From Bradyrhizobium sp. ORS 285 (lineage in GTDB: Bacteria > Pseudomonadota > Alphaproteobacteria > Rhizobiales > Xanthobacteraceae), in the NCBI RefSeq assembly GCF_900176205.1, contig NZ_LT859959.1, positions 6,995,001 through 7,059,000 on the forward strand: a stretch of 64,000 bases of DNA, given 5' to 3'. Numbering within the stretch: the stretch's first letter is position 1; each line of letters begins with the position of its first letter. A program made the translations under genes and the position numbers. The notes under the pieces are model-generated. The model was not told the DNA's origin. It did not search any database and was given only the letters and a program-made list of their open reading frames with translations. Shown here one piece after another: positions 9,666-19,994 of this stretch.

Positions 9666-10853
9666 TCACTTCGTCAGCGGACAGCCGCTCTCCTTTGCAG
9701 AGAAGAACGCCTTGTCGCCGGGCACCGTGGCGAGCAGCTTGTAGTAGTCCCACGGCTTCTTCGATTCGGCCGGCGACTTGACCTCGAACAGGTACATGTC
9801 GTGGACCATGCGGCCGTTGGCCTGCACCTTGCCTTGCGCGAACGCGTCATCGACGGGCAGTTCCTTCAGCTTCTTGGCAACGGCATCCGACTCCTTGGTG
9901 CCGGCCGCCTTCACCGCCTTGAGATAGGACAGCGTCGCCGAATAGGTGCCGGCGTGGATCATGCTCGGCATGCGCCCCGTGCGCTTCATGAAACGCTCAC
10001 TGAAGGCGCGCGATTTGTCGTCGTGGTCCCAATAGAAGCCCTCGGTCAGGATTAGGCCCTGCGCGGCCTCGAGCCCGAGGCCGTTGACCTCGGCCAGCGT
10101 CATCAGGAGACCCGCGAGCTTCTGGCCGCCCTTGACGATGCCGAACTCGGCCGCCTGCTTGATCGAGTTGGTGGTGTCGAGGCCCGCATTGGCAAGCCCG
10201 ATGATCTTGGCCTTGGAGCTCTGCGCCTGCAGCAGGAAGGACGAGAAGTCCGAGGAGTTCAGCGGGATGCGCACCGAGCCCAGCACCTTGCCGCCCTTGG
10301 CGGTGACGATATCGCTGGTGTCCTTCTCCAGCGCATAGCCGAAGGCATAATCGGCGGTCAGGAAGAACCAGGTGTTTCCGCCGGCTTCGACCAGCGCGCC
10401 GCCGGTGCCGACCGCGAGCGCATGGGTATCGAACGCCCAATGGAAGCCGTAGGGCGTGCAGGCGTCCCCGGTGATGCGCGAGGTCGCTGCGCCGACGACG
10501 ATGTCGATCTTCTTCTTTTCAGCCGACAGTTCCTGCACCGCGAGAGCGACCGAAGAGGTCGTCAGCTCCGTGATCATGTCGACCCCTTCGGTGTCGTACC
10601 AGCGTCGCGCGATCGAGGACGCCAGATCCGGCTTGTTCTGATGATCGGCGGTGACCAGCTCGACCTTCTGGCCCAGCACCTCGCCGCCGAAATCCTCGAT
10701 CGCCATCTTGGCGGCCTCGACGGAATATTTGCCGCCGTAATCGGCATAGACGCCGGACTGGTCGTTGAGGATGCCGATCTTGACCTGTGCCGAGGCCGGC
10801 GCGGCCACCATCAGCGCACCCACGGCCGCAAAGGCCAACCAACGCGAATTCAT
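9666..10853 (-). CDS. Branched-chain amino acid-type ABC solute-binding protein (orphan)
   Basis: Periplasmic type I binding protein, 395 aa, LivK/Peripla_BP_6 family. Residues 1-22 are a Sec signal peptide ending in APASAQ. The mature start VKIGILNDQSGVYADYGG is the classical first strand and ligand loop. The start is the ATG at 10853 with GGGAGAG upstream. No permease or ATPase gene lies nearby, so it must share a transporter encoded elsewhere or act as a sensor. The ligand is unknown; family members bind amino acids, amides and aromatic acids. Confidence 0.9.
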   Translation of the reverse strand: MNSRWLAFAAVGALMVAAPASAQVKIGILNDQSGVYADYGGKYSVEAAKMAIEDFGGEVLGQKVELVTADHQNKPDLASSIARRWYDTEGVDMITELTTSSVALAVQELSAEKKKIDIVVGAATSRITGDACTPYGFHWAFDTHALAVGTGGALVEAGGNTWFFLTADYAFGYALEKDTSDIVTAKGGKVLGSVRIPLNSSDFSSFLLQAQSSKAKIIGLANAGLDTTNSIKQAAEFGIVKGGQKLAGLLMTLAEVNGLGLEAAQGLILTEGFYWDHDDKSRAFSERFMKRTGRMPSMIHAGTYSATLSYLKAVKAAGTKESDAVAKKLKELPVDDAFAQGKVQANGRMVHDMYLFEVKSPAESKKPWDYYKLLATVPGDKAFFSAKESGCPLTK

Positions 10854-11156
10854 ATCGTCTCTCCCGGAGTTTCTTGCTTCTGAGAAGTCATTCGTTTTCG
10901 GAATGCGCGCTCATGTTAGGCTAGAACCCCGGTCCCGCCCATCCCTTCCCGCCTCAGCCAAAGGACTGAGACCACGGTTGATCAGCGTGGAACCCGTCCG
11001 CTAGACTGCAGGCAAACAACAAGCGGCCGTCCCGTGAGGATAGTGCGCCGGATGGAAACAGCCTGAGCGCGTGACGCGAACATTGCCCGTGTCACTTCGC
11101 CTTGCCTCCCCGCGTGCACCTACGCCTCTGCCGGACGGCCATGCGAGGGAGCAGAC
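10854..11156. other. Divergent intergenic region, no gene seen
   Basis: These 303 bases separate the minus-strand binding-protein gene from the plus-strand acyl-CoA synthetase and must hold both promoters. I see no repeat family, structured RNA or small gene here, and no clear operator dyad. Confidence 0.55.
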
Positions 11157-12712
11157 ATGTACACCGGCAAGCACGCAAGGCTGCGTCCGCTGCAGCCCGC
11201 TTTTATCATGGCCTCCACCGGTGAAGCGGTGACCTATCGCGAGCTGGAGGCGCGCAGCAATCGGCTCGCACATCTGTTCCGCAAGCACGGCCTGAAGCGG
11301 CTCGATCACTATTCGATCTTCATGGAGAACAACAGCCGCTATCTCGAAGCGTGCGGCGCCGGCGAACGCTCCGGGCTCTATTTCACCTGCGTGAACTCGT
11401 ATCTGACGCCGGGCGAGCTCGCCTACATCCTCAACAACAGCCAGTCGCGGCTCCTGATCACCTCGGCCGCGAAGCTCGACGTCGCGCGCGAGGCGCTGAA
11501 GGAGGCGCCCGGCATCGAGCTGTGCATCGTCGCCGACGGCCCGGGTGAGAGCGAACGCGTCGTCGGCCTGCAAGACGTCACGTCGGGTCTGCCGGTGACG
11601 CCGATTGAAGACGAAAGCGTCGGCACCGCGATGCTGTATTCCTCCGGCACGACAGGCCGTCCGAAAGGCATCCTGCGGCCGCTACCCGAACAGCCGCCGG
11701 TGCAGCAATTGCCGATCTTCGACTTCCTCGAGAAGCTGTGGCGCTATCGCGAGGGCATGATCTATCTGTCGCCGGCGCCGCTGTATCACTCCGCGCCGCA
11801 GGCCGCCGTGAACCTCACGATCCGCAACGGCGGCACCGCCGTGATCATGGAGACGTTCGAACCCGAACGCTATCTCCAGCTCGTCGAGCAGTGGGGCATC
11901 ACGCATACGCAGCTGGTGCCGACGATGTTCTCGCGCATGCTGAAGCTGCCCGAGGATGTGCGCAGCCGCTACGACCTGTCCTCGCTGGAGATCGCAATCC
12001 ACGCTGCTGCGCCCTGCCCCGCCCCGCCCAGGTCAAGGAGGACATGATCAGATGGTGGGGCCCGATCATCCACGAATATTACGGCGCCACCGAGGGCCTC
12101 GGCTTCACGGCCTGCGACAGCGAACAATGGCTGGCGCATCGCGGCAGCGTCGGCAAGGTGCTGTTCGGCGACCTGCATATTCTCGACGAGACCATGCAGC
12201 CCTGCCCGACCGGCACCGCCGGCACGGTGTGGTTCAAGACGGGATCGCCGTTCGAGTACTTCAACGACCCCGAGCGCACCAGGGAGGCGCGCTCGGCCGA
12301 CGGCACGATGAGCACGGTCGGCGACGTCGGCTATGTCGATGCCGACGGCTATCTGTATCTCACCGATCGCGCCACCTTCATGATCATCTCCGGCGGCGTG
12401 AACATCTATCCGCAGGAATGCGAGAACCTCCTCATCACGCACCCGAAGGTCGCCGATGCCGCCGTGTTCGGCGTGCCCAATCCCGATCTCGGCGAGGAGG
12501 TGAAGGCGGTGATCCAGCCGATGTCCGGCGTCATGCCGGGGCCCGAGCTGGAGGAAGAGCTGATCGCATTCTGCCGTCAGTCGCTGTCGCGGCAGAAGGT
12601 GCCGCGCTCGATCGATTTCGAGAAGGAGCTGCCGCGGCTGCCAACAGGCAAGCTCTACAAACGCCTTCTGCGCGACCGCTATTGGGGCAACAAGACATCG
12701 CGGATCGTGTAG
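11157..12712 (+). pseudogene. Acyl-CoA synthetase (AMP-binding), frameshifted by a 5-bp duplication
   Basis: ATP-dependent fatty acyl-CoA ligase-like gene split over two frames. Frame one (11157-12047) starts at ATG behind GAGGGAGCAGAC and contains the ANL motif YSSGTTGRPKG (about residue 162 onward), then HAAAPCPAP and stops. Frame two carries QVKEDMIRWWGPIIHEYYGATEG, the ISGGVNIYPQE hinge and the C-terminal PTGKLYKR lysine motif to 12712. At about 12015-12029 the sequence reads TGCCCCGCCCCGCCCAGG; removing one GCCCC unit restores HAAAPCPAQVKEDM, exactly the family pattern. So the lesion is one extra 5-bp unit: a genuine recent null mutation, a reversible slippage state, or an assembly error. 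Without the lesion the protein would be about 516 aa. Confidence 0.85.
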
Positions 12713-12807
12713 GGCGGCGCGGCTGGCGTTGATCCTGGTCAAGCGCGCACAGCGTGGCGTCGCTATGCTCCATCGATTGCGACCGCAGCGATTTCGCGAG
12801 ACACGAT

Positions 12808-13557
12808 ATGCGCGCTCATCAAATCATGACCCGATCCGTGATCACGGTGACGCCCGGAACTCCGGTGGCCGAGGCAGCCCGGATCATGCTGCGCAACCAT
12901 ATCGGCGGGCTGCCCGTGGTCGACGCCTCCGGCCGGCTCGTCGGCATGGTGACCGACGGCGATTTCCTGCGGCGGGCCGAGCTCGGCACCGAGCGCAAGC
13001 AGGGGCGCTGGCTCGACCTGCTGGTCGGGCGCGGCCGCATCGCCGCCGACTTCGTTCATTCCCATGGCCGCACCGTCGGCGACATCATGAGCCGGCCTGC
13101 GGTGACCGTCAGCACGGATGCCAGCCTGGCAGAACTCGCCGAGATCATGGAAAAGCGCAGCATCAAGCGGCTTCCGGTCGTGAATGGTGACCAACTGGCC
13201 GGCATGGTGACGCACACTGATTTCGTCCAGACCCTGGCCGATCTCGCCAACACCGTGCCGGCGCCCAGCCGCGACGACGACGAGATCCGCAGCGCCATCC
13301 TCGATGCGCTCGACCACGCCGCCTGCAAGCACTGCCGCTTCAACGTCGTCGTCCGCAACGGCGTCGCGCATCTCACCGGCGCGGTGCATGATGACAAGGA
13401 ACGCGCCACGGCGATCGTGGCGGCCAAGAGCGTGCAGGGCGTCCGGGACGTCCGCGACCACATGTGGGTCTACCCGCCCCCCGAAGAGGAACTGGGCGGC
13501 GGCGACATCGTTTCGCTGCAGGAGCAGCCCTCGACAGACGACGACCAGCCGCTGTGA
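12808..13557 (+). CDS. CBS-pair protein with C-terminal BON domain
   Basis: Cytoplasmic protein of 249 aa from the ATG at 12808. Two CBS motifs (about residues 5-65 and 92-150) each have the typical start (HQIMTRSVITVTPGT and DIMSRPAVTVSTDA) and form one Bateman module, which commonly binds adenine nucleotides. A BON domain follows at about 165-230 (IRSAILDALDH...VVRNGVAHLTG...VRDVRDHM). This pairing is common in alphaproteobacteria and generally linked to stress or energy sensing, but no precise role is established. Upstream in-frame codons exist but lack a ribosome site. The small cytochrome gene follows within 12 bases, probably cotranscribed. Confidence 0.88.
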   Translation: MRAHQIMTRSVITVTPGTPVAEAARIMLRNHIGGLPVVDASGRLVGMVTDGDFLRRAELGTERKQGRWLDLLVGRGRIAADFVHSHGRTVGDIMSRPAVTVSTDASLAELAEIMEKRSIKRLPVVNGDQLAGMVTHTDFVQTLADLANTVPAPSRDDDEIRSAILDALDHAACKHCRFNVVVRNGVAHLTGAVHDDKERATAIVAAKSVQGVRDVRDHMWVYPPPEEELGGGDIVSLQEQPSTDDDQPL

Positions 13558-13569
13558 GGAGTGCTCGCC

Positions 13570-13869
13570 GTGCGCCCGTTTCTGGCACCATCGCTGTTGC
13601 TGCTGCTCCTGACACCCGCGGCAGCTGAGAATCTCGACCATGGACACCGGCTTGCGGAACGCTGGTGCGCCGAATGCCATGTGGTCGGCACTGAGACGCC
13701 CCGGTTCCGTCGCGCACGGCCCTTCATTGCCATCGCCGCCAAGGAGGGCCTGACCAGGGACATGCTGGTGAAGTTCCTGCTGCTTCCGCACGCCACCATG
13801 GCCAACAGCCCGCTGAGCGCCGCCGACGCCAACGATCTGGCCGGCTACATCCTCAGCCTGGGGAGGTAA
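13570..13869 (+). CDS. Small c-type cytochrome
   Basis: Exported mono-heme cytochrome c, 99 aa. The GTG at 13570 is preferred because GAGGAG lies 8 bases before it; a GTG at 13561 is an alternative. The N-terminus is a signal peptide (PFLAPSLLLLLLTPAAA), followed by a single heme-binding CAECH motif and a likely distal methionine ligand in HATMANSPLSAADANDLAGYI, a typical cytochrome c C-terminal helix. Periplasmic electron transfer is the family role; partner unknown. It directly follows the CBS-BON gene. Confidence 0.88.
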   Translation: MRPFLAPSLLLLLLTPAAAENLDHGHRLAERWCAECHVVGTETPRFRRARPFIAIAAKEGLTRDMLVKFLLLPHATMANSPLSAADANDLAGYILSLGR

Positions 13870-14192
13870 TCAGTCACGTCAGGCGGGTGCTGATCGACGG
13901 GACTGTGCGCCGCACCCCGGTACGGGATGCGCCGCGGAGGGCCTTCGCTGTTTTCCGCCAGATCCTTTGGAACAAAACTGTCAAGTCGACGTTTCGTGTA
14001 CTCGCCGCCGTGAGCTGGAGCACGTCGCACGACCCCTCGCGGTCTGCCGACGGCGGTGCTCCTTGTCCTCGTTGCCGGAAAAAAGCCAACAACAAGCAGC
14101 GAACGAGATAGAACTTGCATTCGTACACAAACGAGTTGGTAATCGGGTGCGCGGCATCTTCTCTGCCGAACTGCTAGCAAGGAGCGTGCGAC
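13870..14192. other. Intergenic region upstream of the HWE kinase, no gene
   Basis: These 323 bases contain no credible gene and none of the repeat families. The notable element is the EcfG-type promoter at 13969-13993 listed separately. An AT-richer stretch around 14080-14140 follows, and a strong AAGGAG site ends the region at 14179-14184. Confidence 0.6.
13969..13993 (+). promoter_or_regulatory. EcfG (general stress response)-type promoter
   Basis: The sequence reads GGAAC (13969-13973), 16 bases, then CGTT (13990-13993). This is a perfect match to the alphaproteobacterial EcfG sigma-factor consensus GGAAC-N16/17-CGTT. It points rightward at the HWE kinase gene, giving a predicted leader of roughly 190 bases. 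I looked by eye through the other intergenic regions and found no second perfect match. Confidence 0.7.
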
Positions 14193-15566
14193 GTGCACGG
14201 AATGCCCGGCGCCCCCCGCGTGACCGATGACGATGCGGCCTACCTCGCCGCGATCGTGAACGCGTCTGCCGACGCGATCTTCGGCACGACCACGGACGGA
14301 ATCGTTCGCAGCTGGAATGCGGCGTGCGAACGGATGTTGGGCTATAGCGCCGCCGAGATGATCGGACAGTCGATTCTGGACATCGTGCCTCCTGAGCTGA
14401 AGCGTGAGGCACTGGCGATCCGCGATCGCGTCAGCAGCGGAGATCCGATCGAGAGTTTCGAAACCGTGCGGCTGGCGAAGGACGGCCGTCCGATCGAAGT
14501 CGCCATCACCTACTCGCCGATCCATGACGGACAAGGTCAGGTCATTGGCGTTTCCGGGATCCTGCGCGACGTCACCACGATCAAGACGGCGCAGCGCAGC
14601 GCGGCGATGCTTGCCGCGATCGTCGCCTCGTCCTCGGACGGCGTCGTCAGCAAGACGCTGGACGGCACCGTCACCAGCTGGAACAAGAGCGCCGAGCGCA
14701 TCTTCGGCTTCTCGGAAGGCGAGATGATCAACCGATCGATCCGCACGATCATTCCCGGCGAGCGCCAGGCCGAGGAGGACCGCATCCTCGCTACCGTCGT
14801 GTCGGGCCAGATCATCGACAATTTCGAGACGGTCCGCCTGCGCAAGGACGGCGCGCTGATCGATGTATCGGTGACGGTCTCGCCGGTGCGTGATTCCACC
14901 GGCCGCATCATCGGCGCCTCCAAGATCGTGCGCGACATCACCGACAAGCGTCAGACGAGGGAGCAACTGCGCACGCTGCTCGCCGAGGTGAACCATCGCA
15001 GCAAGAACATGCTGTCGCTGGTGCAGGCGATCGCGCGGCAGATGACGCGGCATGGAAGGCAGCTCGATCTGAACCGCTTTCTCGAGCGGCTGCAGGCGAT
15101 CGCAGGCAACCAGGATCTGCTGATCCAGAACGACTGGCGCTTCATTCCAATCGCCGACCTCGTGCGCTCGCAGCTCGGCGCCTTCCGCGACCTGATCGGC
15201 AACCGCATCACCATCGCCGGACCGCAGATCGAGCTGACGCCGGAGGCCGCTCAGGCGATCGGCATGGCTGTGCATGAGCTCGCCACCAACGCCGCAAAAT
15301 ACGGCGCGCTGTCGGGCGACGAAGGGCGGATCGCCCTCAACTGGTCTTGCGACGGCGACGATTTCGACATGAGCTGGCACGAGAGTGACGGACCACCGGT
15401 CACTGTCCCCGAGCAGAGGGGCTTTGGCAGCCGCGTGATCTCGGACATGGTGCGCGCCGGGCTCGACGCAGCGGTGGAGGTCGACTTCGCACCAACTGGA
15501 CTACGCTGGCACTTGAGGTGCCCCCTGCAACGCCTCAGCCGCAGCAACAACCATGCCCGTCGCTGA
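14193..15566 (+). CDS. PAS-PAS HWE-family sensor histidine kinase
   Basis: Soluble sensor kinase, 457 aa, without membrane segments. Two PAS domains (about residues 15-125 and 140-245) both have the SWN...ERxxGxS/E pattern. The dimerisation domain carries phospho-acceptor His268 in EVNHRSKNML, then the kinase domain with HELATNAAKYGALS (N-box) and WHESDGP, the defining W-x-E of the HWE class. The start GTG at 14193 is fixed by AAGGAG 8 bases upstream. The gene overlaps the following response regulator by 14 bases. HWE kinases in this class often feed the PhyR/NepR/EcfG stress pathway, and the EcfG-type promoter upstream suggests feedback; the input signal is unknown. Confidence 0.9.
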   Translation: MHGMPGAPRVTDDDAAYLAAIVNASADAIFGTTTDGIVRSWNAACERMLGYSAAEMIGQSILDIVPPELKREALAIRDRVSSGDPIESFETVRLAKDGRPIEVAITYSPIHDGQGQVIGVSGILRDVTTIKTAQRSAAMLAAIVASSSDGVVSKTLDGTVTSWNKSAERIFGFSEGEMINRSIRTIIPGERQAEEDRILATVVSGQIIDNFETVRLRKDGALIDVSVTVSPVRDSTGRIIGASKIVRDITDKRQTREQLRTLLAEVNHRSKNMLSLVQAIARQMTRHGRQLDLNRFLERLQAIAGNQDLLIQNDWRFIPIADLVRSQLGAFRDLIGNRITIAGPQIELTPEAAQAIGMAVHELATNAAKYGALSGDEGRIALNWSCDGDDFDMSWHESDGPPVTVPEQRGFGSRVISDMVRAGLDAAVEVDFAPTGLRWHLRCPLQRLSRSNNHARR

Positions 15567-15915
15567 CAAGATCAACGTCCTGATCGTCGAGGACGATCCG
15601 ATGATCGGCTTCGATCTGTCGATCGAGCTGGAGGAAGCAGGCTTTGCCATCGTCGGTGTGGCGCCCACGGTGAGCAAGGCCCTGCACTTGTTGCAACGGC
15701 ACCGCTGCGATCTCGCCGTCCTCGACGTCAATCTCGGCCATGAGACCTCGGCCCCGATCGCCCGCGCGCTCATGGCTGAAGGCGTCCCGTTCGTCGCCGT
15801 CACCGGCTATTCCGTCGACCAGTGCCCGGAAGAATTCGCCACCGCCCCACTGCTGTCGAAGCCGTTTCAGACATCGCGGCTGGTCGCGACGTTAAGGCGG
15901 CAGCTGCCGCGCTGA
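15553..15915 (+). CDS. Single-domain response regulator
   Basis: Receiver-only protein, 120 aa. The acidic pocket is ED at residues 13-14, the phosphorylated aspartate is Asp58 in LAVLDVNLG, the Thr is in AVTGY near 84, and Lys103 is in LSKPF. The start ATG lies inside the end of the kinase gene, so the two are translationally coupled and are a likely cognate pair. No output domain is present; such proteins act as phosphate shuttles or sinks in HWE kinase networks. Confidence 0.9.
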   Translation: MPVADKINVLIVEDDPMIGFDLSIELEEAGFAIVGVAPTVSKALHLLQRHRCDLAVLDVNLGHETSAPIARALMAEGVPFVAVTGYSVDQCPEEFATAPLLSKPFQTSRLVATLRRQLPR

Positions 15916-16264
15916 GACGCAGCTATCCTACTGAGACTTGACGACAGCTGCGTGCGGCGCATACGTGTGGCGCCGACATGCGACTCCGATAGACCTCCCG
16001 CAGACTACGTCAGTGCCATGCCCCTCACCCGGATTGCTGCGCAATCCGACCTCTCCCCGCAAAGAGCGAGGAGAGGTTGAACCGCCGATGCCGAGAGCGA
16101 TTGCCTCAATGATTTAGGTTCGGATCGTCAACGTGGCACGAGCCATTCGCCACAAGGTCGGTGCGCTCCCTCGCCCCGTTCTTACGGGGGGAGGGTTGGG
16201 GTGAGGGGCAGCGGCACGGGAGGTCTACATCCAAGGACCTGATGACCACGCGCGCCCCGGCCAG
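15916..16264. other. Intergenic region with a family-A repeat
   Basis: This 349-base gap between convergent genes (response regulator and carboxylase alpha subunit) holds a family-A repeat at 16021-16213 and no gene. The remaining flanks show no motif I recognise. Confidence 0.6.
16021..16213. repeat. Interspersed repeat, family A (copy 2)
   Basis: It starts CCCCTCACCCGGATTG with an inner CGGATTGCTGCGCAATCC hairpin, contains CTCTCCCCGC/GAGGAGAG arms, and ends GGGTTGGGGTGAGGGG. It shares its modules with the other family-A copies, especially 35697-35840, where the same GGATTGC...GCAATCC inner hairpin occurs. Confidence 0.8.
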
Positions 16265-18237
<1,973 letters not shown>

Positions 18238-18241
<4 letters not shown>

Positions 18242-19854
18242 GGCCGCGCCACCGAAAACTGCATGCGCTGCGGTTCGCGCGCCTCGGCCTCGCGGCAGAT
18301 CGACAGCACCTCCGACAGCACCGCGCGGGTGTCGCGCGGATCGATCACGCCGTCGTCGAGCACGCGCGCCGATGTCGCGAACACATCCATCTGGCTGTCG
18401 AACACGCCGATGATCTGGGCCTTCATGGCATCCAGCTTCTCGCGCTCCACCGGCTTGCCGCGGCGCGCCGCTGCGGCCTCGGTGACGATCGCCATCGTCT
18501 CGGCGGCCTGCTCGCCGCCCATCACGGCGGTCTTGGCGTTCGGCCAGGAGAAGCAGAAGCGCGGATGGAAGCCGCGGCCGCACATGCCGTAATTGCCGGC
18601 GCCGAACGAGGCGCCGCAATAGATCGTGATCTGCGGCACCGTGGCCGAGGTCACCGCCTGGATCATCTTGGAGCCGTGCTTGATCATGCCGGCCTCCTCA
18701 TAGGCCCGGCCGACCATGTAGCCGGTGGTGTTGTTGAGATAGAGAATCGGCGTGCGGCTCTGGCAGCAGGCCTGGATGAAGTGCGTCGCTTTGTTGGCGC
18801 CGGCCGGATCGAGCGGGCCGTTGTTGGTGACGATGCCGATCGCCTGGCCCTCGATGCGGGCGTGGCCGCAGACCGTGGCCGGGCCGTAGTTCGGCGACAT
18901 CTCGACGAAGTCGCTGTCGTCGACGATCCGCGCGATCACCTGGCGCATGTCGACGGGACGCTTGTGGTCGAGCGGCATGATGCCGAGCAGCTCCTCCTGA
19001 TCGTAGCGCGGCGGCTTCGCCGCCGGCGCATCGTGCGACGGCCGGTCCCAGTTCAGCTTGCCCATGATCTCCCTGGCGATGCGCAGGCCATCGCGATCGT
19101 CCTCGGCCAGATAGTCACCGAGGCCGGAAATCGACGTGTGCATCTCGGCGCCGCCGAGCTCCTCCTCGCTCGCTATCTCGCCGGTCGCCGCCTTCAACAG
19201 CGGCGGACCGGCCAGGAACGCGCGGGTCCGGCCGCGCACCATGACGATGTAGTCCGACAGGCCGGTCTGATAGGCGCCGCCCGCCGTCGAGGAGCCGTGC
19301 GTCACGGTGACCACCGGCAGGCCCGCCGCCGACAGCCGCGCCAGATTGCGAAAGATGTTGCCGCCACGAACGAAGTCCTCGACGCGGTAGCGCAGGAGGT
19401 TAGCGCCGGCGCTCTCGACCAGTTGCACGTAAGGCAGCTTGTTCTCCAGCGCGAGCTCCTGCACGCGCAGGGTCTTGTCGAGGCCGTAAGGCTGCAGCGC
19501 GCCGGCATCGATGGCCGCATCGTTTGCCGAGACCATGCAGCGCACGCCCGCGACGAAGCCGATGCCGGCGATGACGCCGCCGCCCGGGACGCTCTTGGCA
19601 GGATCGGGCGTATCGAACATGTAGCCGGCGAGCGTCGACAGCTCCAGAAACGGCGCGCCGGGATCGAGCACCAGTGCCACGCGCTCGCGCGGCAGAAGCT
19701 GGCCGCGCTGATGGAAGCGGTCCTTGGCCGCCGCCGAGGCATTGCGCGTCCGCGCTTCGAGATCGCGCATTTTTGCGATGAGGCCCAACATGCCGTCGCG
19801 GTTCGCCTGGAAGGCGGCGCCGGTGGGAGAGATGGTGTTGTCGATGATGGCCAT
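18238..19854 (-). CDS. Acyl-CoA carboxylase, carboxyltransferase (beta) subunit
   Basis: Transfers CO2 from biotin to an acyl-CoA. It is 538 aa from the ATG at 19854 (TTG 6 bases upstream is possible). Two crotonase-like carboxyltransferase halves are visible: the N-half with LDPGAPFLELSTLAGYMF and GGAYQTGLSDYIVMVRG, and the C-half with NNGPLDPAGANKATHFIQ, NTTGYMVG and GASFGAGNYGMCGRGF. The overall pattern is that of methylcrotonyl-/geranyl-CoA carboxylase beta subunits (LiuB/AtuC type). I cannot separate these by eye, so no gene symbol is given. Confidence 0.88.
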
Positions 19855-19877
19855 AAGCAACGGTCTCGCTATTGACC

Positions 19878-19974
19878 GTCATCCCGGGGCGCGCGGAAGC
19901 GCGAGCCCGGAATCCATAACCTCGATCGGGAGTATGGATTCCGGGCCTGGCCCTGCGGGCCATTCCGGAATGAC
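19878..19974. repeat. Interspersed palindrome, family B variant (copy 3)
   Basis: The arms begin GTCATCCCGG and end CCGGAATGAC, with an inner CCGGAATCCATA / TATGGATTCCGG dyad. It is a variant of family B (GGAATCC replaces GGACCC). It lies between the acyl-CoA ligase and the carboxylase beta gene inside a probable operon. Confidence 0.8.
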
Positions 19975-19994
19975 GATGGAGTTTGTGGCACGCC

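Noticed and set aside
12010..12035. Programmed ribosomal frameshift in the acyl-CoA synthetase
   Set aside because: No slippery heptamer or downstream structure is evident; a 5-bp unit duplication explains the frame change exactly.
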